A stretch of 64,000 bases of DNA. Source: Arenicella chitinivorans (GTDB lineage Bacteria; Pseudomonadota; Gammaproteobacteria; Arenicellales; Arenicellaceae). Both the position numbers and the translations under genes were made by a program. Under the pieces are notes generated by a model that was given only the letters and a program-made list of their open reading frames with translations, ran no database searches and was not told where the DNA came from. This document shows positions 19,765 to 29,124 of this stretch, in pieces (position 1 is the stretch's first letter; each line of letters opens with the position of its first letter). The stretch lies in NCBI RefSeq assembly GCF_014651515.1, contig NZ_BMXA01000009.1, positions 1-64,000 on the forward strand. The letters run 5' to 3'.

Positions 19765-20333
19765 TTCAGCACCTCCACTGTGGCTGGTAAGCTGAACACA
19801 CTGCTACCGTCTAACTCATAGCATTCAATCAACACTTGATAGGTTCCCGAATCGCCAACATTAGGCATATAGAACTCACCGGAATGAGAAAAAAATTGCT
19901 CGGGGCGCCTACCTTGCACGCCATATAGAACTCGGCATTCATCGGGCGACGCAGCAAGCCAGCGCAAATACAGGCTGCCCACAGTACTGTCTGTATCAAC
20001 AATCACCAGCGAGTCAGCAACGGCTGGATCTGGGTCGCGATTATCACCAATTCCATCATTGTCGTCGTCAACTGATTCAGTTGGATCATCTGGAAACGCA
20101 TCAAATTGGTCTGGGACGCCGTCCTTATCATGATCTGATAGTGCGTTAGTGCCGCTCGCACTCAATAACCGCAAGTGAACTGGGTCTCTGAAGCGATGGT
20201 CGTGTGTAACCGTTGACTGTGCATAGGCCGTGCCAGTTAGGAACAAAAAACTAACACAGACTTTAATCGGAATATTAGAGGAGCCGCGTTGAGCTATCGA
20301 TGATCGTGGTTTACGTGCATATGTGATTTTCAT
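19761..20333 (-). CDS. Secreted TSP3-repeat protein upstream of the giant cytochrome
   Basis: This 190-aa protein has a basic n-region and signal peptide (VCVSFLFLTGTAYA-QS). The mature part contains calcium-binding thrombospondin type 3-like repeats (DHDKDGVPDQFDAFPDDP and VDDDNDGIGDNRDPDP, about residues 67-105). It ends in a beta-rich domain of ~75 residues that I do not recognise. The start has AAGGA five bases upstream. Its stop overlaps the start of the 1645-aa gene by 4 bp, so it is the first gene of a two-gene operon and is probably a partner of the large protein. Confidence 0.75.
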   Translation of the reverse strand: MKITYARKPRSSIAQRGSSNIPIKVCVSFLFLTGTAYAQSTVTHDHRFRDPVHLRLLSASGTNALSDHDKDGVPDQFDAFPDDPTESVDDDNDGIGDNRDPDPAVADSLVIVDTDSTVGSLYLRWLAASPDECRVLYGVQGRRPEQFFSHSGEFYMPNVGDSGTYQVLIECYELDGSSVFSLPATVEVLK

Positions 20334-20858
20334 AGGAATCCTTTTGTGATAACAATTTTACCCAACCTTGAGCTTGCACTCCGTAACCAAAGAATTTCAA
20401 CGCCTTAAGTCTGCTGAACACATCGACAGCCGCAGTCGGATACCGGACAAATATCGAAAACTGGTGGCAAAGAAACATTATTTAGAACAAAACTCCAAGA
20501 ACAGAATTTGACCAACGTATTTGGTATGGTGCTGTCCGAAAATTCTATTTACTCAGACTGGGGCTTTCAATTCCCGTTTAGGGAGTGATAGGCAAACGTC
20601 TAACTATGAGAGCTTCAACCTAACCCTCTTGGTCCATTGCGGATGCAGGTACGCACTGATGACGGCAGCAAGAAATAAACAGAAATAAATGGACTCATAT
20701 GGATACCTCCATACTGTCAAGCCAAGCAGCGGCCTGACTCTCGCGCAGTGAGCCATTAGCTTGGATTAAACACGAATTGCCGACGATCAGAGGGCGAGTT
20801 GAGGATGGCTTAAGACAAGAAATAAAGAGAAATAAAAAATAAAAGGAAAAAAATAAAA
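20334..20858. other. Intergenic region without recognisable genes
   Basis: About 525 bp between the TSP3 gene and the transposon relic. It should hold the promoter of the leftward operon, but no strong -35/-10 pair stands out. No frame shows protein character. Confidence 0.4.
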
Positions 20859-21334
20859 GGACGCCCATCATAAGCGTGGCATCAGAAAACGTCACCAGTC
20901 CCAACTTTGCGCGCGAGATTGATCCCTTTGTGTTGTTTAAAATTGACGCCTAAGTAGTAGGGAAGGGGTTTTAGGCAGCCATTTCCAGATTCAAGACATG
21001 CGAAGGCCTCGCTTTACGCGATCCGGTCATCGACATAGGTGCCTGAGCCTAGCAGCTGGCGATGAAAACCTTCGAAGGGATTCGTTGATAGTGTTTGTCG
21101 GAACATACCTGTATAGCATAAACGGCCAGCTACCTTCGAAAGAGAGGCATCGGACTGTAGAGGAATAAACCTGGACAGCCATCTCTAAAGAGAGGTTTCG
21201 GGCTGCTTCAACTCGTACTTTAGTGTTATTACTCTTAAGAGATTGTGAATCGCGCATGGTTACCAAATATATTTTTGCTGCCCAGGCCAATTTGGTATCA
21301 AGGATCAAGTATTGAGTGGGTGTCCACGCATCCA
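20859..21334. mobile_element. Degenerate non-autonomous relic of the REP-type element
   Basis: It begins with GGACGCCCATCATAA (20859-20873, one mismatch to the active-looking end). It then matches 192-447, the 3' flank and last ~23 codons of the transposase gene, with many substitutions and indels up to GGAACATACCTG (21111). From 21163 it continues as the 172-bp dispersed repeat, which contains TGGGTGTCC at 21317-21325. It therefore looks like an internal-deletion derivative (about 470 bp) with both ends and no transposase. Confidence 0.75.
21163..21334. repeat. Dispersed 172-bp repeat, copy C
   Basis: Same length as 14475-14646 and nearly identical, including the terminal TGGGTGTCCACGCATCCA. 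Here it is fused to the degenerate transposase 3' end starting at 20859, which is the best evidence that the repeat is the other half of a transposon derivative. Confidence 0.85.
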
Positions 21335-21907
21335 CAGGCAAGGAAAATATACTCAACTCTTTCAAACCCGTAGAGCTAACGAAATAGACATGGAACAGCT
21401 CCAAACATGGGCAGGCATTATCGAAAAATAGGCCACGAGCTTCACCTAATGGGTGTTTTCGTGGTCATCCCGAGAATTTGATCAGATTAAACACTCCAAT
21501 GGTAACCATCCTGCATATACTAACGTTGTTAATCAAAAATTTTTCAGTTACCGAACAACGCTGCTGCAACAATGAAGCAAATGAAAGATCTACACACATT
21601 CTTAAGAAAAGGGGTCGAAAAAATTAGAGATGAGGGGAAGGTTCAACGCTTAAACGACTACTCCAAATCTTTAGGGTATTAAGTATGAGTTCATATTACC
21701 TAATAGTGCCTGTTTCGGACCCTCTGGTGACTGGCGTAGATAACTTCGGTGTGCAAGTTCACTGGTAAGGCCTGAGTTTACTCGACATATAAAATGCCGG
21801 ACATTGATTCGTTCATTGAACATTTTCAGTAAAAAGTAAATAATCAATCATATAAAAGTAACTGCGTTAAGCATTACTGATAGATGTACCATAACTGAGG
21901 TTAGCTG
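21335..21907. other. Intergenic region with two short frames
   Basis: No family was recognised. Two short plus-strand frames follow each other: 21572-21682 (36 codons, MKQMKDLHTFLRKGVEKIRD and on to SLGY) and 21685-21768 (27 codons, MSSYYLIVPVSDPLVTGV and on to VQVHW). They could be small genes or a broken gene. Neither has a strong ribosome site, so I do not call them as CDS. The 3' part should contain the promoter of the MarR gene. Confidence 0.3.
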
Positions 21908-22444
21908 ATGCAAGAAGTATCCAACGAAGATGCTCCAAGAGATTTTTTGGAGCTTTTTTTCCCCATTCACTATTCCGTTGGGATGACGATAGAGGACACT
22001 CTGCGAAGTGGCGTGCTCACCCGTCAGCAAACTATTATTTTGTGGTTGATTCGAGCGAAAGGCGTTGACGGCAAAAAGATGAGCCGCAAAGAAATTGTTA
22101 AGTCGATGTCTTATTGGTTCGAATTGACTAATTCAGCAATTTCCAAGGCGTTAAGGTCGTTAGCAAAGCCGCCGTTAGGCTTCTTGTTGATTACTGAAGA
22201 TCCCGCATCGGGGCGAGAGAAGATAATCCAGCTGACCCCAAAGGGGGAGAAGTTTTTATTGCAAATGGTCGAGAACGGGCGTTTATTGGTCAAGCATATA
22301 ACCGATGAGCTGACCGAGGATGAGATCAAGAATGGTCTTCATTTCTTTCGTCGTGTTAGCGAAATATTCGATCGGGAAGTCGAACAAAAACGTGATTTGC
22401 CTGGGTCAATTATGATTAAACCTTCGGTTAAAAAGAAGGTCTGA
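21908..22444 (+). CDS. MarR-type winged-helix regulator
   Basis: This 178-aa DNA-binding protein has a MarR-like winged helix (about residues 35-130). Helices ILWLIRAKGVDGKKMSRKEI and LTNSAISKALRSLAKPP (recognition helix) are followed by the wing ITEDPASGREKIIQLTPKGE. A helical C-terminus probably serves for dimerisation. It lies 560 bp upstream of, and in the same direction as, the P450 catabolic cluster, so it is the obvious candidate regulator. The palindrome TGTCC-TAT-GGACA in the P450 promoter is a plausible site for it. The ligand is unknown. Confidence 0.78.
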   Translation: MQEVSNEDAPRDFLELFFPIHYSVGMTIEDTLRSGVLTRQQTIILWLIRAKGVDGKKMSRKEIVKSMSYWFELTNSAISKALRSLAKPPLGFLLITEDPASGREKIIQLTPKGEKFLLQMVENGRLLVKHITDELTEDEIKNGLHFFRRVSEIFDREVEQKRDLPGSIMIKPSVKKKV

Positions 22445-22945
22445 TGCTGTTGAAATAGCAAGCAACGTCGTAATTCATTCCGGCCTATTTAGTGGCAATA
22501 AGTCTAATTTTGCAATACTGACACTGAAATACACATAACCAAATCTTAGATGGTAGTGACACCTTGGTTGCGTTCGCAGCACGCTCACCGATTTTATACT
22601 GCTTTACCTATCGTTCAACGGAATAGGGAACTCGTTTGATGTTCCGGGTCACATGGAGTGTGGTCGAGATCTAGTCTTGCCGAGATTGCGTTCAAATAAT
22701 CCACTGTATTCAGTCGCCATAGGATGAACGTTAGAGCGTAAACCCTACTCGGTGCTTCGTTCTCAAATTTTATTCTGCGCGCTACGTTCATTGATTCCTC
22801 ATAAGCGAACGAAGGCCTTCAAAATTGAACTCTTACCAGCTGAGTTGAGTTTAGTTGCTTCACGTTGAGTGCTTTTTTACACCTCGGGTTGTCAGTATTT
22901 TATCGCAGAGCAATCAAATAAATATCCTAAGTTAAATAAGATGTA
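22445..22945. other. Intergenic region upstream of P450 promoter
   Basis: About 500 bp with no frame of protein character and no repeat recognised elsewhere in the window. Its 3' end leads into the promoter of the P450 gene. Confidence 0.4.
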
Positions 22946-22974
22946 TTGACAATAGTGTCCTATGGACATAATCT
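22946..22974 (+). promoter_or_regulatory. P450 promoter with embedded palindrome
   Basis: A perfect -35 TTGACA (22946-22951) is followed by CATAAT (22967-22972, 15-bp spacer) or TAATCT (22969-22974, 17-bp spacer) as -10. The palindrome TGTCC-TAT-GGACA (22956-22968) fills the spacer, the classic place for a repressor. The P450 start codon is 37 bp downstream, with AAGG six bases before it. Binding by the MarR protein at 21908 is inference. Confidence 0.55.
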
Positions 22975-23008
22975 GTGGCGTGTAGATATTATGCTTTCAA
23001 GGTAAACA

Positions 23009-24256
23009 ATGCAGAGAATCAACGACGATAACTCAGTTCAAGAAATTGATGTTCAAGGGCTTCTTAGTCCAGAGGTCATCGCTAACCCATATCCTTACTA
23101 TGCGAAGCTAAGGGAACAGCCTCCGCAATTTGGACTGAAGGATTTCCCGCCCGGTACTGTCCCAGACCAAGATCAGCCTCACCCGGCTTGGGCACTGGTC
23201 AAGTACCAAGATGTTGCGTTGGCGGCCAGTGATCATGAATCGTTCTCGTCGAGAGACCCAATGCAGGAGGCTTCCTCGGCACCGACATTAATGTTGGTAA
23301 ATCATGACCGTCCGCGTCATACCGAATTGCGCGGTATTGCTCAGCAAGCGTTCACTCCGAAGCGTATCGAGCAAAGCCTTGCAGGCTGGGTTAAAGAGAC
23401 CGTAGTAAAAATGATTGCAGATTTGCCATCCGGCGAAATCGATTTTATGACAAGCTTTGCACCTGACCTTCCTGCTCGATTAATGACGCGCCTTATTGGG
23501 ACTCCGGAAGAGGATTATGTATCGCTGCGCCGTTGGTCGAATGCTTTCATGGTCACCTCTGATTTTACCATTGAGGAACGCAATCAGTGTAATCAAGAAA
23601 TCGCAGCCTATTACACAGACGCTGTGAATCAGCGCTATACGGATATCGAAGCGGGGTTGGAGACTCCCGATGATCTCATGACGGCCTTTATAAAGGCGGA
23701 GCATGAAGGTTCTAAGCTTACCCGTGAAGAAGTTGTTCGATTTTGTTTAACACTCGTGGTTGCCGGTGCGGAAACAACTGGATACTTGTTGGGCAACATC
23801 GTTTGTACATTGGCGCAGGAGCCGGAGTTTTTTGATTTACTAAAGCAAGATAGACACTTAATCCGACCGTTTATTGAAGAAAGTTTGCGTCGCGATGGGC
23901 CACCACAAAGGTTATTTCGCGTTGCCGTAAAGGACACGGATATTGGTGGCGTCACCATTAAGCAGGGCGACTGGGTGGCACTTTTTTACGCTGCCGCAAA
24001 TAGAGACCCAAGTGTGTTCGAAGAGCCAGATAGGTTTGTCATTGGGCGAAGCAATATCAACAAACAGCTCACATTCGGCCGGGGAATCCACCATTGTATG
24101 GGGGCTAGAATCGCCAGGCTAGAAGCCGAAACAATGATTAATTGCTTGCTAGATTCCTGTTCTAGGATCGATTTGGGCAGCAGGCCCATGGTAAGGCAGA
24201 CAGGTGGGCTACTCAATTATGGGCTCGATTCCTGCCCGGTAATTTTGGTCCCCTAG
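23009..24256 (+). CDS. Cytochrome P450 (class I, bacterial)
   Basis: This 415-aa soluble monooxygenase has all signatures in place. The I-helix oxygen-binding motif AGAETT is near residues 253-258, the K-helix ExxR (EESLRR) near 290, and the haem loop FGRGIHHCMGARIARLE carries the ligand Cys363. The N-terminus has no membrane anchor. The ferredoxin (31059) and ferredoxin reductase (31429) of the same cluster are the expected electron donors. With an aldehyde dehydrogenase and CoA ligase nearby, the likely chemistry is hydroxylation of a terminal or allylic methyl group of a hydrophobic substrate. This is comparable in gene content to the P450terp (CYP108) and linalool (CYP111) systems. The exact CYP family and substrate cannot be fixed here. 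Confidence 0.93.
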   Translation: MQRINDDNSVQEIDVQGLLSPEVIANPYPYYAKLREQPPQFGLKDFPPGTVPDQDQPHPAWALVKYQDVALAASDHESFSSRDPMQEASSAPTLMLVNHDRPRHTELRGIAQQAFTPKRIEQSLAGWVKETVVKMIADLPSGEIDFMTSFAPDLPARLMTRLIGTPEEDYVSLRRWSNAFMVTSDFTIEERNQCNQEIAAYYTDAVNQRYTDIEAGLETPDDLMTAFIKAEHEGSKLTREEVVRFCLTLVVAGAETTGYLLGNIVCTLAQEPEFFDLLKQDRHLIRPFIEESLRRDGPPQRLFRVAVKDTDIGGVTIKQGDWVALFYAAANRDPSVFEEPDRFVIGRSNINKQLTFGRGIHHCMGARIARLEAETMINCLLDSCSRIDLGSRPMVRQTGGLLNYGLDSCPVILVP

Positions 24257-24437
24257 GCAATTATATTGCGGGCATATTTGAGAGTTTTTTAGCAGGTCGT
24301 TGACTGAGTTGATGATCTACTAAAAGGCCTGCTCAATCGGAGTCTTTAACATAAAAGTGTCACAGGTTAACCATGTCTTTAGGTTAGTTATAAGGTGTGA
24401 TAATTCTAATAAAAGTACCAAGTGGAGGATGAATACA

Positions 24438-26885
24438 ATGAAGTATAGGTTGCTCAAAACAATAGCTACAGCAACAGCGTGGTTTAGTAAATCATTAGTG
24501 TCAATAAGTGTAGTGAGTTTTTCTGCTGTTCTGTCCGCGCAAGATGAAGTGGTGTCGATCAATGCCTTAGAAGAAATTGTAGTTACCGCTACTCGTAGGA
24601 CCAGCACCTTACAAAATGAAGGGATCACCGCATCCGCGCTTACCGCCGATGCTCTAAAAGGCAGGTCGGTGACGGCTATCGAAGATGCGTCAACTTCTTT
24701 GCCGGGAGTTCATATCGCTTCTTATCAAGGTGATACATCTATTTACATTCGCGGTATCGGGACCCCAGCGATTATCGCAGGCAATGATAGTTCAACCGCG
24801 GTTTACGTCGATGATGTTTATTATTCAAGAGCCGCAGCGGTTGGTCCCGCATTTTTTGATGTCGAGCGAGTGGAGGTTCTTAGAGGCCCGCAAGGGACGC
24901 TTTATGGGCGTAATGCCACTGGGGGCGCGGTAAATATCGTTCCCAAGAAACCTACTGAAGAATTCGAAGGCGACATTCAAGTGATTACGGGAAACTATGG
25001 TCATCTGGGAGTGTCTGGCGCGGTGAGTGGCTCATTGAGCGACGGTTTGCGTGCACGCCTAGCGCTCAAGGCAGAAAACAGAGACGGGTATACCACATTG
25101 ATTCGGCCTGCAGGGTCAAGCTTACGCGACAACGAAAAAGCGGAAGATAAAAAAGACCTGTCGATGCGTTTGGCGTTAGAAGCTGACTTAGGTGAAAACA
25201 CAACTCTAAGTCTGGTTGGTGATTACTATAAGGCCGATGATAAAGCGAACGTATTTCATTACTCTAGTGCCGGATATGCCGAAGAGGTCGAAAACTGGTA
25301 CGCGACGCGCGAAGGATCACAGGCAGTACCATTCTTTCTGTTTAGAGAACAAGGACGAACAACCGCTTCGAAGTCCAGGGATGTGTATAGTGACGTCGAC
25401 TACTGGCGTAAAACTGAAATAAAAGGATTAACCGCCAAGTTAGATTCAGATATCGGCGGTTACAACTTAAAAGTAATTGCAAACTATAAGGACACTAACC
25501 CGAGCTTACAGAACGAATTTGATCTTTCAGATGCGTTTGTAAATGTATATCAACGTGAAGAAGATCATCAACAACAGAGTCTTGAATTTCAGCTTTCAGG
25601 TGACGCAGGCGACCGTTTAAGCTGGATATTTGGTGGCTCTGCATTTCATGAAGAGAACAAGATAACCAACAATATCTTTGGCGACTTTTGGGAGCCAATT
25701 CTTATTCAGGGATTAACCGACCTACAAAGTCTCGGCGTCATACCAACGTTTCCAATTGATTTACCGCAGACGCCTCTATGTTGTGATTTGCATCTTAGCG
25801 GTCAACAAGAAACTGACGCGTGGGCCAGCTATATCGATTTCAACTACGAGCTATCTGACCAACTGACGCTGAAATTTGGTGGTCGCTACAGTTCCGAAGA
25901 ACGAGATGGTTCACAGTTATTCGAATTGGCCATCCTATCACCAACGGGTGGCGAAAGTACTCGCTTTGCTCCTAATGTGGCGCTTTTTCCAGATGCGGTA
26001 AGCGACTCTAGAGACGGCGTGATACCCGATCCTTTTGGTTTCGTAGTAGCGCCGGTAAATGGCCCGGCTGAATTCTCGTCATTTACGCCGATGTTCGGCG
26101 TTGACTATAGAGCAACCGATGACGTGCTTGTTTACGCGGCAATTCAAAAAGGCTTTAAAAGCGGCGGTTACAACATTGGCAGCACCCAGAGAGACCCTTT
26201 TGAGCCAGAAGAAATCTGGTCCTATGAGGCGGGCTTAAAGTCAGAATTGGCTGACGGCAGAGTCCGCCTGAATATGGCGGCTTTCTACTACGATTATACA
26301 AACTTACAGGCGCAAGAGAGCGTTGATAATCAACCGATTATACGCAACGTGGGCAAGGCGGAAGTCAAGGGAGTCGAGTTAGAAACGGCAGCATTAGTTA
26401 GTGACTCTTTTAGAATTGACGGCTCTATTACTTACGTGGATGCACAGTTCACAGAAGGTGTTTTAACCGAGCCATTAAGACCTGCGCCACTGACTCAAGA
26501 TCCGGGATCGTTTTTGGTTGATCTGGATGGAAAGCAATTACCTCGTTCACCAGAATGGAAGGTGAATGTCGGCGCGCAGTGGGATCTACCGATAAATGAT
26601 AAGGGTGATTTATCTTTGAGGCTCGACTACAGCTGGCAAAGCAAAATTTACTACACGGTATTTAATATCGACGCAGCCTCTGAAGATGCTTACGGCATTG
26701 TCAATGCACGTGTGAACTGGGCACCTTCGAATTCGAATTGGAGCGTTGCGATATTCGGTAAGAACTTAAGTGATGAACTCTATTTTAGCAATATGATTTT
26801 GACCGGCACTGTCTACGGGGCCGAGTTTGTGGGTTCCTTGGGCGCACCGAGAACCTTTGGTGCGGAATTTAACTACCAGTTTTGA
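24438..26885 (+). CDS. TonB-dependent receptor of the P450 cluster
   Basis: This is an 815-aa outer-membrane receptor. The signal peptide ends near AVLSA-QD. A TonB-box-like segment (EEIVVTATRR) is followed by the plug domain with ERVEVLRGPQGTLYGRNATG, and then a long beta-barrel ending in an aromatic residue (FNYQF), as expected for BAM recognition. The start at 24438 is chosen because GGAGG (24424-24428) lies nine bases upstream; an ATG at 24429 sits directly on it, and the longer frame from 24357 lacks a site. Its place between the P450 and the activation enzymes suggests it imports the substrate across the outer membrane. It is of the non-siderophore type common in marine gammaproteobacteria and sphingomonads. 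Confidence 0.92.
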   Translation: MKYRLLKTIATATAWFSKSLVSISVVSFSAVLSAQDEVVSINALEEIVVTATRRTSTLQNEGITASALTADALKGRSVTAIEDASTSLPGVHIASYQGDTSIYIRGIGTPAIIAGNDSSTAVYVDDVYYSRAAAVGPAFFDVERVEVLRGPQGTLYGRNATGGAVNIVPKKPTEEFEGDIQVITGNYGHLGVSGAVSGSLSDGLRARLALKAENRDGYTTLIRPAGSSLRDNEKAEDKKDLSMRLALEADLGENTTLSLVGDYYKADDKANVFHYSSAGYAEEVENWYATREGSQAVPFFLFREQGRTTASKSRDVYSDVDYWRKTEIKGLTAKLDSDIGGYNLKVIANYKDTNPSLQNEFDLSDAFVNVYQREEDHQQQSLEFQLSGDAGDRLSWIFGGSAFHEENKITNNIFGDFWEPILIQGLTDLQSLGVIPTFPIDLPQTPLCCDLHLSGQQETDAWASYIDFNYELSDQLTLKFGGRYSSEERDGSQLFELAILSPTGGESTRFAPNVALFPDAVSDSRDGVIPDPFGFVVAPVNGPAEFSSFTPMFGVDYRATDDVLVYAAIQKGFKSGGYNIGSTQRDPFEPEEIWSYEAGLKSELADGRVRLNMAAFYYDYTNLQAQESVDNQPIIRNVGKAEVKGVELETAALVSDSFRIDGSITYVDAQFTEGVLTEPLRPAPLTQDPGSFLVDLDGKQLPRSPEWKVNVGAQWDLPINDKGDLSLRLDYSWQSKIYYTVFNIDAASEDAYGIVNARVNWAPSNSNWSVAIFGKNLSDELYFSNMILTGTVYGAEFVGSLGAPRTFGAEFNYQF

Positions 26886-26948
26886 TCCTAACCTAGAGTT
26901 GAATATTCTGCGGTACGTCGTGGCATATATTTAGCTCGACAATGACAA

Positions 26949-26970
26949 AACCCGCTGCTTGCGGCGGGTA
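26949..26970 (+). terminator. Possible hairpin terminator/attenuator after the receptor gene
   Basis: CCCGC at 26951 pairs with the GCGGG of GGCGGG ending at 26968, with A-rich sequence before and AAGTTTAATT after it. The stem is short and the T-tract broken, so partial termination between receptor and downstream genes is the most that can be claimed. Confidence 0.4.
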
Positions 26971-27018
26971 AGTTTAATTATTGAGAACGAATCTCGTATC
27001 CATTTTAAGGGTGAACAA

Positions 27019-27435
27019 ATGAGCAAAACAGCATTGCAGGCAGCACAAGAAATGTACGACACGATTTTGGCCGGTGATTTTGCTGGTCTTTATGAGCGCA
27101 TGCGCGAGGACTGCGTAATTGAATTCTACGGTCCGACAACTATTCCTTATGCCGGTATCTATACTGGAAGAGATAAATGCATGGAGTTTTTTGATCATGT
27201 GCAGAATGATGTCGTGATTCATCAATTTACTCAACACGAGTACATAGCAAACGACAAACAGGTCGCCGTTGTTGGACATCTAAAGCTCGAAGCGGTTTCT
27301 ACTGGACGTGTTTATGATACCGAATACGCTCACATCATTGATGTTGAAGATGGTCTATGGGTTCGCTTTCGCGATTTTGCAGATACCGCGACAGTAGCGC
27401 ACGCATTTCTCGATACTCAAACCCCGCATGTATAA
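27019..27435 (+). CDS. SnoaL/NTF2-like protein
   Basis: This 138-aa single-domain protein has the SnoaL/NTF2-like fold pattern: an N-terminal helix with LAGDFAGLYERMREDCVIEF, the GIYTGRDKCMEFF segment and a beta-rich end (YDTEYAHIIDVEDGLWVRFR). Members include epoxide hydrolases, ketosteroid isomerases and polyketide cyclases, but also non-enzymes, so the function is open. In this catabolic setting an isomerase or hydratase role is possible. The start at 27019 is supported by AAGGG seven bases upstream; the longer frame from 26959 has none. It lies 42 bp before the CoA ligase and probably shares its transcript. Confidence 0.75.
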   Translation: MSKTALQAAQEMYDTILAGDFAGLYERMREDCVIEFYGPTTIPYAGIYTGRDKCMEFFDHVQNDVVIHQFTQHEYIANDKQVAVVGHLKLEAVSTGRVYDTEYAHIIDVEDGLWVRFRDFADTATVAHAFLDTQTPHV

Positions 27436-27477
27436 AACAAGAGCACTGATTCAAACGAGATTATCTTGGAGACCTCA

Positions 27478-29124
27478 ATGCACGGTTTAATGCAAAATAG
27501 GCAGCTGCTAGTTTCGTCAATGGTACGCTACGCGCAACAATACCACTCCGATGTCGACGTTGTCACAGCGATAGGCGCAGACGCTAGTATCAGAACCAAC
27601 TATGGTCAAGTCATCGCGCGAGCAGGACAATTGGCCAACAGCCTAGCAAAGCAGGGCATCAAACAAGGTGATTGCATCGGCACACTGGCGTGGAATAACC
27701 ATCGACACCTGGAACTGTACTACGCCGTGCCGAGCATGGGGGCTGTACTGAATACGATCAACCCTCGTCTGCATTCCGATCAAATTCGTTATATTGTTAA
27801 TCACGCGCATGATAAATACCTGTTCGTAGATCTCGATTTCTTACCATTAGTTGAAAAAGTACATGTTGATATAGCGCAGATTAAAGGCATCGTAGTACTG
27901 TGCTCAGAACAACAAATGCCTGACATCCATTGGTGTGATGCTATCTGTTATGAATCGCTCATAGCGCAAGAATCGGCTGACTTTGACTGGCCCGAGTTCG
28001 ATGAAGATACCGCCGCAAGCTTATGCTATACGTCAGGCACGACCGGCGACCCGAAAGGTGTTCTGTACAGTCATCGAAGTCTGGTTCTTCATTCTATTGC
28101 GACGTGTATGAAAGATTGCATGAACATTGGTGCTGAGGATGTCATTATGCCCATTGTTCCGATGTTCCACGTTAATGCTTGGGGCATTCCTTATTCCGCG
28201 GCTATTGCCGGTAGCAAACTGGTTTTACCTGGTTCAGATATGTCGGGTAAAAATGTCTATCGTCTTTTAAATGAAGAACATTGTACGCTGACGCTCGGGG
28301 TGCCCACAATATGGCAATTACTCGTCGACTACGCTGCAACTTTGCCGCTGAATGAAACATCACGTTTACCAATCAGGGAGTTTGTTATTGGTGGATCTGC
28401 GGCCTCTGAGCAATTGATAACATCCTTAGAAAGCCTGTTTGACGCCACCGTTCTTCACGTATGGGGAATGACAGAAACTAGTCCCATGGGTACCGTTAGC
28501 CGCCCATCTCCAAAACACCGACGCCTCTCTAAAGAAGAGCTGTTGGCGATTAAGCTCAAGCAGGGTAAGCCACCATTCGGCGTTGAGGCGAAAATTGTTG
28601 ATGATGATGGCATTGAGTTACCCTGGAATGGTGACACCTGCGGGCAACTTTTGGTGCGCGGTCCTTGGGTTGCTAAAGCTTACTATCGAAAAGAAGATAT
28701 GCGTGTATTGAGTGATGATGGTTTTTTTAACACCGGCGATATTTCTACTATCAGCGCAGACGGCTGGATGAATATTGTTGATCGTGCCAAAGACGTTATC
28801 AAATCAGGTGGCGAATGGATTTCCTCTATTGACCTTGAGAATGTGGCGGCCGCACACCCTGATATTAGCCAAGCAGCGGTAATTGGTATACACCACCCAA
28901 AATGGCAAGAAAGGCCTTTACTCGTATGTGTAGCAAGCGAAGGTGCAAATCCAAATAAAAACGATGTGCTGTCCTTTATGAAGGACAAAATTGCTAAATG
29001 GTGGCTGCCGAACGACGTGGTGTTTGTGGATGAATTGCCCTATAACGCGACCGGCAAAATACATAAAAAGAATTTGCGAGAATCATTCAACGATTATCGT
29101 TTTCCAGCTGGAGCAGTAAAGTGA
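27478..29124 (+). CDS. Medium/long-chain acyl-CoA ligase (AlkK-like)
   Basis: This 548-aa AMP-forming acid-CoA ligase activates a carboxylic acid with ATP and CoA. Visible motifs are the P-loop YTSGTTGDPKG (about residues 184-194), GMTETSPMGTV (A5 region), GFFNTGDIST (A7) and DRAKDVIKSGGEWISS (A8). The C-terminal catalytic lysine lies in LPYNATGKIHKKNLR. The overall pattern is that of AlkK/FadD3-like ligases for medium-chain or cyclic acids. The start at 27478 is supported by GGAG six bases upstream; a TTG at 27466 overlaps that site. The stop overlaps the GTG of the aldehyde dehydrogenase (GTGA), so the two enzymes are coupled. Confidence 0.9.
   Translation: MHGLMQNRQLLVSSMVRYAQQYHSDVDVVTAIGADASIRTNYGQVIARAGQLANSLAKQGIKQGDCIGTLAWNNHRHLELYYAVPSMGAVLNTINPRLHSDQIRYIVNHAHDKYLFVDLDFLPLVEKVHVDIAQIKGIVVLCSEQQMPDIHWCDAICYESLIAQESADFDWPEFDEDTAASLCYTSGTTGDPKGVLYSHRSLVLHSIATCMKDCMNIGAEDVIMPIVPMFHVNAWGIPYSAAIAGSKLVLPGSDMSGKNVYRLLNEEHCTLTLGVPTIWQLLVDYAATLPLNETSRLPIREFVIGGSAASEQLITSLESLFDATVLHVWGMTETSPMGTVSRPSPKHRRLSKEELLAIKLKQGKPPFGVEAKIVDDDGIELPWNGDTCGQLLVRGPWVAKAYYRKEDMRVLSDDGFFNTGDISTISADGWMNIVDRAKDVIKSGGEWISSIDLENVAAAHPDISQAAVIGIHHPKWQERPLLVCVASEGANPNKNDVLSFMKDKIAKWWLPNDVVFVDELPYNATGKIHKKNLRESFNDYRFPAGAVK

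Noticed and set aside
24357-24437. Longer N-terminus for the P450-cluster TonB receptor
   Set aside because: GGAGG nine bases before the ATG at 24438 and a signal peptide starting there make the extension unlikely.
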